A DNA stretch of 45,517 bases from CAYZXK01 sp964482395 (GTDB lineage: Bacteria; Planctomycetota; Phycisphaerae; UBA1845; Fen-1342). Below are positions 41,548 through 45,517 of this stretch, piece after piece (position 1 is the stretch's first letter; every line of letters starts with the position of its first letter). Location: NCBI GenBank assembly GCA_964482395.1, contig CAYZXK010000010.1, positions 1 to 45,517 of the forward strand, in the 5' to 3' direction. The translations under genes and the position numbers were made by a program. A model generated the notes under the pieces. It saw nothing but the letters and a program-made list of their open reading frames with translations, ran no database searches and was not told the DNA's origin.

Positions 41548-41919
41548 CAGGAGGTGCCTCCATGGCTCGCAGACTCGCATGGCTCATCCCGCTGCTGACT
41601 ACGCCCCTGGCCCTGGCTCAGTATGACGAAATACCCTGGCGGACGGACCCGCGCCAGGCGGTCAGCGAGGCCCAGCGCGCGCTCCGACCGATTATGGTCT
41701 ATGTCCTGGCCGGGTCGGAGGACCGGGACAACAACCTCCAGAACGCACAGCGCCGGGCTTTGGCCGACCCGCGCGTCGTCCGTCTGGCCCAACGCTTCAT
41801 CCCTCTGCGACTTTCCCGCAGCGCCGATCGCGATGTGCTCGGGGACTTCGGTCTGCCCGAGACCGCCAACATGATGATGTCATTCGTGACGCCGGACGGG
41901 AAACACCTGGGCGACCTCT
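41548..41919 (+). repeat. 372-bp direct repeat, right copy
   Basis: This is the counterpart of 38757-39128 in the same orientation, without indels. It carries the 5' third of an intact gene, whereas the left copy leads into a broken frame. Confidence 0.9.
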
Positions 41920-42482
41920 CGGGCGGCGGGATATCCCAGGCCAGCTCGCTGGCCGCCAAGCTGCTGCTGGTATATCGCACCTACACCCAGCAGATGTTCG
42001 AAAAAGACCTCAAGCCCAAGCTGGAGGACCCGGAAACCAGGCCCGAGGAGCTCAAGCGCACTTTGGGAATCATCGTCGAGTTCGGCATCGGCCCGGCGGA
42101 CGCTACGATCGCCAAACTGCTGGAACGTCGACTGGACGCCGCGCTGCACGATGCGGCCTGCAACGCCCTGGCGGCCCTCTCCACTAAAACCGCCATTCAG
42201 ACGCTACTGGAGCTGTCCCGAGGCGGCGACGCCCGCGCGACCCGGGCACTGGAAAGCTGCACGCCGGTGGGGGCCGAGCTGCTGCTGGAAGAACTCAAGC
42301 CCGACGCCGAACCATTCGACTACGTGGTCTACAAGGCGATAACCAAAGCCTGCGGCATCCGCAACGTCTGGCCGGAGCGCAGATTCGAGCGTGCCCGGCC
42401 GCGGGAGAAGGAGCAGGAAGTCGAACGGGTCAGTGGTCTGGTGCGGGAGGCGGCGGCACGCTGGAAGGAGGCTAACGAATGA
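41562..42482 (+). CDS. Exported thioredoxin-like / helical-repeat protein, function unknown
   Basis: 306 residues. The signal peptide LAWLIPLLTTPLALAQ is probably cleaved after ALA. Residues about 20-130 look like a thioredoxin fold of the kind found in planctomycete exported proteins: RPIMVYVLAGSEDRDNNLQN, LAQRFIPLRLSR and MMMSFVTPDGKHLGDL. The CxxC redox pair is absent, so thiol chemistry is unlikely. From about 150 the chain is helical and HEAT-like (DAALHDAACNALAALSTKTA, IQTLLELSRGGDARATRALE). GGAGG precedes the ATG and TAAAAT (41515-41520) fits a -10. The last codons overlap ltaE as ATGA. A near-identical 5' third occurs at 38771. Confidence 0.75.
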   Translation: MARRLAWLIPLLTTPLALAQYDEIPWRTDPRQAVSEAQRALRPIMVYVLAGSEDRDNNLQNAQRRALADPRVVRLAQRFIPLRLSRSADRDVLGDFGLPETANMMMSFVTPDGKHLGDLSGGGISQASSLAAKLLLVYRTYTQQMFEKDLKPKLEDPETRPEELKRTLGIIVEFGIGPADATIAKLLERRLDAALHDAACNALAALSTKTAIQTLLELSRGGDARATRALESCTPVGAELLLEELKPDAEPFDYVVYKAITKACGIRNVWPERRFERARPREKEQEVERVSGLVREAAARWKEANE

Positions 42483-43522
42483 CCCCGGTCGACCTGCGGA
42501 GCGACACCGTCACCCGACCGTCACCGGGGATGCGGGCCGCGATCGCCTCAGCCGAGGTCGGCGACGACGTGCTCGGCGACGATCCCACGGTCAACCGGCT
42601 TCAGGAGCGGATGGCCGCCTTCCTCGGTAAACCGGCCGCTCTCTTCGTCCCATCCGGATCAATGGCCAACCAGGTCTCCATCCGGGCGGTGTGCGAACCC
42701 GGCGACGAGCTGATCATCGATGAGACCACCCACACGTACAACTATGAGACCGGGGCGCCGTCGGCCCTCTCGGGCGTCAGCCTGCGGATTCTTCAGGGTC
42801 AGCGCGGCATCTTTACGGCCCAGCAGGTGGAGGCGGCCATCCGGCCGGTCAGCGCCCATTGTGCCCGTTCGCGGATGGTGATCGTCGAGAATACCAACAA
42901 TCGCGGGGGTGGAAGCGTCTGGCCGGTGGAAAACCTGGCCGAGATCCGGGCGGTGGCGGACCGGCATGGGCTGCATGTGCATCTGGACGGAGCCCGCCTG
43001 ATGAATGCCTGCATCGCCAGCCAACGCAAGCCGATCGAATACACGCGGTACGCGGATTCCGTATCAATGTGTTTTTCCAAGGGGCTGGGAGCGCCGATCG
43101 GTTCGATTGTAGCCGGTTCGCGGACTTTCATCGGCCGGGCCCACCGGTTTCGCAAGATGTTTGGAGGCGGGATGCGGCAGGCGGGGATACTGGCGGCCGC
43201 AGCCCTTTACGCCATGGACCACAACATCGAGCGGCTGGCTGAGGATCACGCCAACGCCCGCCGCCTGGCCGAGGCCATTGCGGAGCTGCCCGGCATCGTT
43301 CTGGACCCGGCCACGGTCGAGACCAACATTGTCATCTTCGAGATTCACCCACGGCTGGGCACCGCCGCCGAGTTCGTGGCCCGGCTGCACGAGCGCGGGG
43401 TCTGGCTCTTGCCCACCGCACCCCAGAAGGCCCGGGCGGTCACCCATTTGGACGTCTCGACGGCACAAATCGACTACGCCATCGGGGTGTTCCGCGAGCT
43501 GTGCCGCAGCGCCAGCCAATGA
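42479..43522 (+). CDS. ltaE: Low-specificity L-threonine aldolase family (PLP)
   Basis: 347 residues of fold-type I PLP enzyme. VDLRSDTVTRPSPGMRAAI and DDPTVNRLQERMAAFLGKPA are classical threonine-aldolase N-terminal motifs. FVPSGSMANQVSIRA, HLDGARLMNA (D170) and SMCFSKGLGAPIGSI (K201, the Schiff-base lysine) are also present. It splits L-threonine or L-allo-threonine to glycine and acetaldehyde; GntG-like members act on related beta-hydroxy amino acids. AAGGAGG 8 nt before the ATG is a strong ribosome-binding site. The start overlaps the preceding stop, and the stop overlaps the nfi start, both as ATGA, so three genes are coupled. Confidence 0.92.
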   Translation: MTPVDLRSDTVTRPSPGMRAAIASAEVGDDVLGDDPTVNRLQERMAAFLGKPAALFVPSGSMANQVSIRAVCEPGDELIIDETTHTYNYETGAPSALSGVSLRILQGQRGIFTAQQVEAAIRPVSAHCARSRMVIVENTNNRGGGSVWPVENLAEIRAVADRHGLHVHLDGARLMNACIASQRKPIEYTRYADSVSMCFSKGLGAPIGSIVAGSRTFIGRAHRFRKMFGGGMRQAGILAAAALYAMDHNIERLAEDHANARRLAEAIAELPGIVLDPATVETNIVIFEIHPRLGTAAEFVARLHERGVWLLPTAPQKARAVTHLDVSTAQIDYAIGVFRELCRSASQ

Positions 43523-44211
43523 AGATCATGCGGTTGCATCGCTGGCCGCGCGACGCCCAAGCCGCAATTCGGTTGCAACGCCGACTGGCTCCGCAAGTGC
43601 GCTTGGTGCCGCTCGAGCGCGGGCCTCAAATCCTGGCCGGAGCGGATGCGGCGGTTTCGCCCGACGGCCAGGAGGTGATCGGCGGAGTCGTCGTCTGGGA
43701 TTGCCGCAGGCAGGCAATGCTCGAGCAGCGGGTTGCCCGCGTGCCCTGTCAGTTCCCATATATTCCGGGGCTGCTGAGCTTCCGGGAGTTGCCCGGCCTG
43801 CTGGCCGCCCTCCGAAAGCTGCGGAGCACTCCGGGCGCCGTCCTTTGCGATGCTCACGGGCTGGCCCACCCTCGGGGTCTGGGTCTGAGTTGCCACCTGG
43901 GCTTGTGGCTGAACCTACCGACGGTGGGATGTGCCAAGTCGCGGCTGTGCGGCACGTACGCCGAGCCACCGCCACAACGCGGCGGACAATCGCCCTTGTG
44001 GCACGAGGGCCGACAGGTCGGCGTGGTCCTACGCACGCGGGATAATGTGCGGCCCGTTTTTGTCAGCCCCGGCCACCTGTGCGATCTGGCCGGGGCCGTG
44101 CAATTGACCCTGCTGGCCGCAACCCGGTACCGGCTCCCCGAGCCGATTCGTCTGGCTCACCAGGCAGTCACCGCCGCGCGAGGAGCGGCCGCGGCCGGCC
44201 CGCAGGAGTGA
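43519..44211 (+). CDS. nfi: Endonuclease V
   Basis: 230 residues. Endonuclease V nicks DNA one nucleotide 3' to deoxyinosine (and RNA inosine in some lineages). Conserved elements are ILAGADAAVSPDG (D43), YIPGLLSFRELPGLLAAL (E90), VLCDAHGLAHPRGLGLSCHL (D111, H117) and PTVGCAKSRLCG (K140). The Asp-Glu-Asp metal set and the His/Lys match the family. The A in AGADAAV replaces the more common V, but the Asp is kept. The start at 43519 gives an ATGA overlap with ltaE. Its last 183 nt are antisense to the 3' end of the dedA reading frame. Confidence 0.93.
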   Translation: MKIMRLHRWPRDAQAAIRLQRRLAPQVRLVPLERGPQILAGADAAVSPDGQEVIGGVVVWDCRRQAMLEQRVARVPCQFPYIPGLLSFRELPGLLAALRKLRSTPGAVLCDAHGLAHPRGLGLSCHLGLWLNLPTVGCAKSRLCGTYAEPPPQRGGQSPLWHEGRQVGVVLRTRDNVRPVFVSPGHLCDLAGAVQLTLLAATRYRLPEPIRLAHQAVTAARGAAAAGPQE

Positions 44212-44853
44212 GCGGCGTCGGCGAGCCCGATATGCCAAAACCATCGCCGTCAGCACCGCCACGGCGAGGGCCGCCAGGATCATCTGCACGCCGCCAATGT
44301 AGGCTTGAAGCGTGGGAATCATCCCGGCAAACCAGTATCCCAGCAGCACGAACAGCGGCACCGACAGCACCGCACCCGCCAGGTCCGCCAGCAGAAACCG
44401 CCAGTAGGGGAAATGCGTCGCCCCGGCGGTCACGCACATCGCCGCCCGCACCCCGAGGATGAACCGGCCGAAAAAGCAGAACCACGTCCCGTGGACGCGA
44501 AATCGGCGGGACAGCCGGGTGAACCGCTCCGGCGTAATGATCCAGCGGATGGAGCGGTGGTTGATCGCGCCCGGCCCCCAGCGCCGACCCAGAGCGTACA
44601 AGACCAGGTCGCCCACCATGATCGCGATCAGGGCCGCGATCAGTGTGCCGTGCCAGGACGCAATCCCCGGATGGGTTCTCAGAAGAACCCCGGCCGCGAT
44701 CAGCGGAATATCTTCCGGGATCGGCACCCCCAGGCTGGCCGCCACCAGGATCGCCACCAGCGCCGGGTAGAAGGCCTGTTGCATCCAGTCCTCTACCCGG
44801 CCCAGTTCGCCCTGAGCCAGTACGACTGCGACAAGTGGGAACCAAGCGGTCAT
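44029..44853 (-). CDS. DedA family membrane protein with antisense-encoded tail
   Basis: 274 residues. DedA/VTT features are ASLGVPIPEDIPLIAAGVLL, IAIMVGDLVLYALGRRWGPG (G-D-x3-Y-x-L-G-R motif) and CFFGRFILGVRAAMCVTAG followed by ATHFPYWRFLLADLAGAV (the F-x-GR-F-x-x-G-x-R motif). The last helix is VQMILAALAVAVLTAMVLAY. DedA proteins are linked to lipid flipping and membrane potential. After the basic RARRRRSLLRAGRGRSS the frame continues for about 65 residues (NRLGEPVPGCGQQGQLHGPG and on) with no family similarity, covering the 3' end of nfi on the other strand. ATG 44853 is chosen because a hydrophobic helix follows at once. Confidence 0.85.
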   Translation of the reverse strand: MTAWFPLVAVVLAQGELGRVEDWMQQAFYPALVAILVAASLGVPIPEDIPLIAAGVLLRTHPGIASWHGTLIAALIAIMVGDLVLYALGRRWGPGAINHRSIRWIITPERFTRLSRRFRVHGTWFCFFGRFILGVRAAMCVTAGATHFPYWRFLLADLAGAVLSVPLFVLLGYWFAGMIPTLQAYIGGVQMILAALAVAVLTAMVLAYRARRRRSLLRAGRGRSSRGGDCLVSQTNRLGEPVPGCGQQGQLHGPGQIAQVAGADKNGPHIIPRA

Positions 44854-45216
44854 CGCAAAGGGTGCGGCACCATTCCGCCAATACACACCTGGCCGGAATA
44901 TCAGACAGCCATTTCAACCGTCCAGCGTTCGGCGGGCAACGGTCGAAATTCCCCGTCCGGTTCCCGGCCCGCTCACCTCGCTTCCGAGGCCTTCAGATTG
45001 AAGTCCTGATGATAACGGTTATCGGCCGCCGCACGCCACGATGTGGAGCAGCATGGTCCCTCCTATGCCCCCCACGAGGTCCCACGGGCAGTCTCACAGC
45101 CTCCCCGCAATCGCGCACGACGCGGCAAAACCCGGCCGGCCGGGCTTGCCGGGTGGCTCGACGCCGAAGGCATTCCCGCCCCTTTCCCGCGGGTCCCCGA
45201 AAAAAAGTGTCCGCTC
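44854..45216. other. Intergenic region upstream of dedA and of the small RNA
   Basis: No open frame here looks like a protein. It holds the palindrome at 45011-45023 and a 14-nt self-complementary run CCCGGCCGGCCGGG (45131-45144) that on the minus strand is followed by TTTT. An A7 tract at 45200-45206 sits just upstream of the small-RNA promoter. Confidence 0.5.
45011..45023. promoter_or_regulatory. GATAAC-G-GTTATC palindrome, possible operator
   Basis: Perfect 6-bp arms flank a single central G, with T before and G after (TGATAACGGTTATCG). The 7-1-7 layout resembles operators of Fur-family regulators such as Zur. It is 158 bp upstream of dedA (minus) and about 230 bp upstream of the small RNA (plus). 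A+T content is higher than the surroundings. Which gene it would control is unknown. Confidence 0.35.
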
Positions 45217-45244
45217 TTGCCAGCCGCGGGCGGCAACATACAAT
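45217..45244 (+). promoter_or_regulatory. Sigma70-type promoter of the candidate small RNA
   Basis: TTGCCA (45217-45222) and TACAAT (45239-45244) are each 5/6 consensus matches at 16-bp spacing. An A7 tract (45200-45206) lies where an UP element would. The predicted transcription start, 6-8 nt downstream, coincides with the first base of the RNA's closing stem at 45251. Confidence 0.65.
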
Positions 45245-45250
45245 CATACT

Positions 45251-45317
45251 GCCCGAGTGGCGAGCGGCACGTACAGGTTTCCCCCCCGGCCTGTCGGCCC
45301 CCCACTCGGGCTTTTTT
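45251..45317 (+). ncRNA. Candidate free-standing small RNA, about 67 nt, C-rich
   Basis: GCCCGAGTGG (45251-45260) pairs perfectly with CCACTCGGGC (45302-45311), followed by six T (45312-45317), so the 5' end pairs with the terminator arm. Inside, ACAGG (45273-45277) pairs with CCTGT (45290-45294) around a 12-nt loop containing seven consecutive C. A second run of six C lies at 45298-45303, partly in the closing stem. The promoter at 45217-45244 places the start exactly at the stem. A simple terminator would not usually have a 41-nt interior, so I read it as a structured sRNA. No coding frame of note. It does not match a riboswitch I know. Confidence 0.6.
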
Positions 45318-45378
45318 GTCCACCTACCGCGCAGCTCGACGTCCGGCGCCATATTCGGTCCGAACGCGGCGCAAAACA

Positions 45379-45417
45379 CAGGCCGCGTTTCGGAGTTGTA
45401 GACCGAAACGCGGCCTG
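45379..45417 (-). terminator. 15-bp perfect hairpin, probable terminator of the right-edge gene
   Basis: CAGGCCGCGTTTCGG (45379-45393) and CCGAAACGCGGCCTG (45403-45417) are exact reverse complements around a 9-nt loop. On the minus strand the hairpin is followed by TGTGTTTTGC, a weak U-tract. It lies 57 nt after the stop of the partial gene at the right edge. Confidence 0.7.
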
Positions 45418-45473
45418 ATCGTCGTTGGACTATGCCGATCGGCGACCGGTTCGATCGCCGACCCGGGTCCCGA

Positions 45474-45517
45474 CTAGCGCCGCCGCAGCAGCAACAGGCC
45501 GCTCAGCAGCAGCAGAC
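45474..45517 (-). CDS. C-terminal end of an exported protein with a PEP-CTERM-like anchor
   Basis: Only the last 14 codons are inside the window. Read leftward they encode LLLLSGLLLLRRR and then TAG at 45476-45474. A short leucine-rich membrane segment ending in a cluster of arginines is typical of PEP-CTERM and similar C-terminal sorting signals, common in planctomycetes. The PEP motif itself would lie outside the window. A strong hairpin downstream supports a real gene end. Confidence 0.6.
   Translation of the reverse strand, partial: LLLLSGLLLLRRR

Noticed and set aside
38757..41919. Composite transposon with the direct repeats as insertion sequences
   Set aside because: The repeats encode a signal peptide and the start of an exported protein, not a transposase, and have no terminal inverted repeats.
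45131..45144. CCCGGCCGGCCGGG followed by TTTT on the minus strand as a terminator
   Set aside because: The stem is only 5 bp with a 4-nt loop, and no minus-strand gene is known to end just before it. Mentioned only as part of the intergenic stretch.

Overview
The window is G+C-rich by eye and densely coded, with short gaps, many 4-nt ATGA start/stop overlaps, lipoprotein signals and Gram-negative envelope genes. LPS-core-type genes, an ECF sigma/anti-sigma pair, an FG-GAP repeat lipoprotein, a MqnD-type menaquinone enzyme, a GH127/glutaminase-fold/aldose-epimerase cluster and a C-terminal hydrophobic-plus-arginine sorting tail together suggest a Planctomycetota (Phycisphaerae-like) bacterium. 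Another PVC-group lineage is possible; this is inference from gene content, since no rRNA is present.

Left part (1-11268, all minus strand). Transcription runs leftward from the nadA divergence point. A 1203-residue ChaN-like/alpha-beta-hydrolase lipoprotein comes first, followed 5 nt later by mqnD. Then come a small lipoprotein, a TlyA-type methyltransferase lacking an S4 domain, a WaaF-like heptosyltransferase, two tandem WaaP/InaA-type kinase-fold proteins and a WaaG-like glycosyltransferase. After a 353-nt gap an MFS transporter runs off the left edge. The waaF to waaG block looks like a lipopolysaccharide-core assembly operon.

Centre (11349-28246). nadA (NAD synthesis) is followed by a three-gene plus-strand cluster for secreted glycan breakdown: DUF4965-type glutaminase-fold protein, GH127 beta-L-arabinofuranosidase and GalM-like lipoprotein. 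A B12-binding radical SAM protein faces it, then a tRNA-Val(GAC). A double-FHA coiled-coil protein and rsgA follow. An ECF sigma / anti-sigma / PDZ cassette (minus) is divergent from an M42/M20-type metallopeptidase. A PduO-type cobalamin adenosyltransferase and a DUF1015 protein complete this part.

Right part (28403-45517). A recognisable promoter and a leader hairpin precede a 1297-residue FG-GAP lipoprotein. Then, on the minus strand, come hutU (carrying a short tandem repeat inside the reading frame), a TIGR03960-type radical SAM protein, aspartokinase and queA. On the plus strand a 372-bp direct repeat (about 92% identical, no indels) flanks a multi-pass membrane protein. The left copy is a decayed gene, and the right copy is an intact thioredoxin-like/helical-repeat protein overlapping ltaE and nfi. 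DedA converges on nfi with a 183-bp antisense overlap.

The most interesting non-coding signal lies at 45217-45317. A good sigma70-type promoter starts directly at a compact structured RNA of about 67 nt. Its 5' and 3' ends pair and it ends in a U-tract, which suggests a free-standing small RNA with C-rich segments. No CRISPR array, insertion sequence, phage or rRNA was seen. All functional names come from motif recognition by reading, not from database searches.
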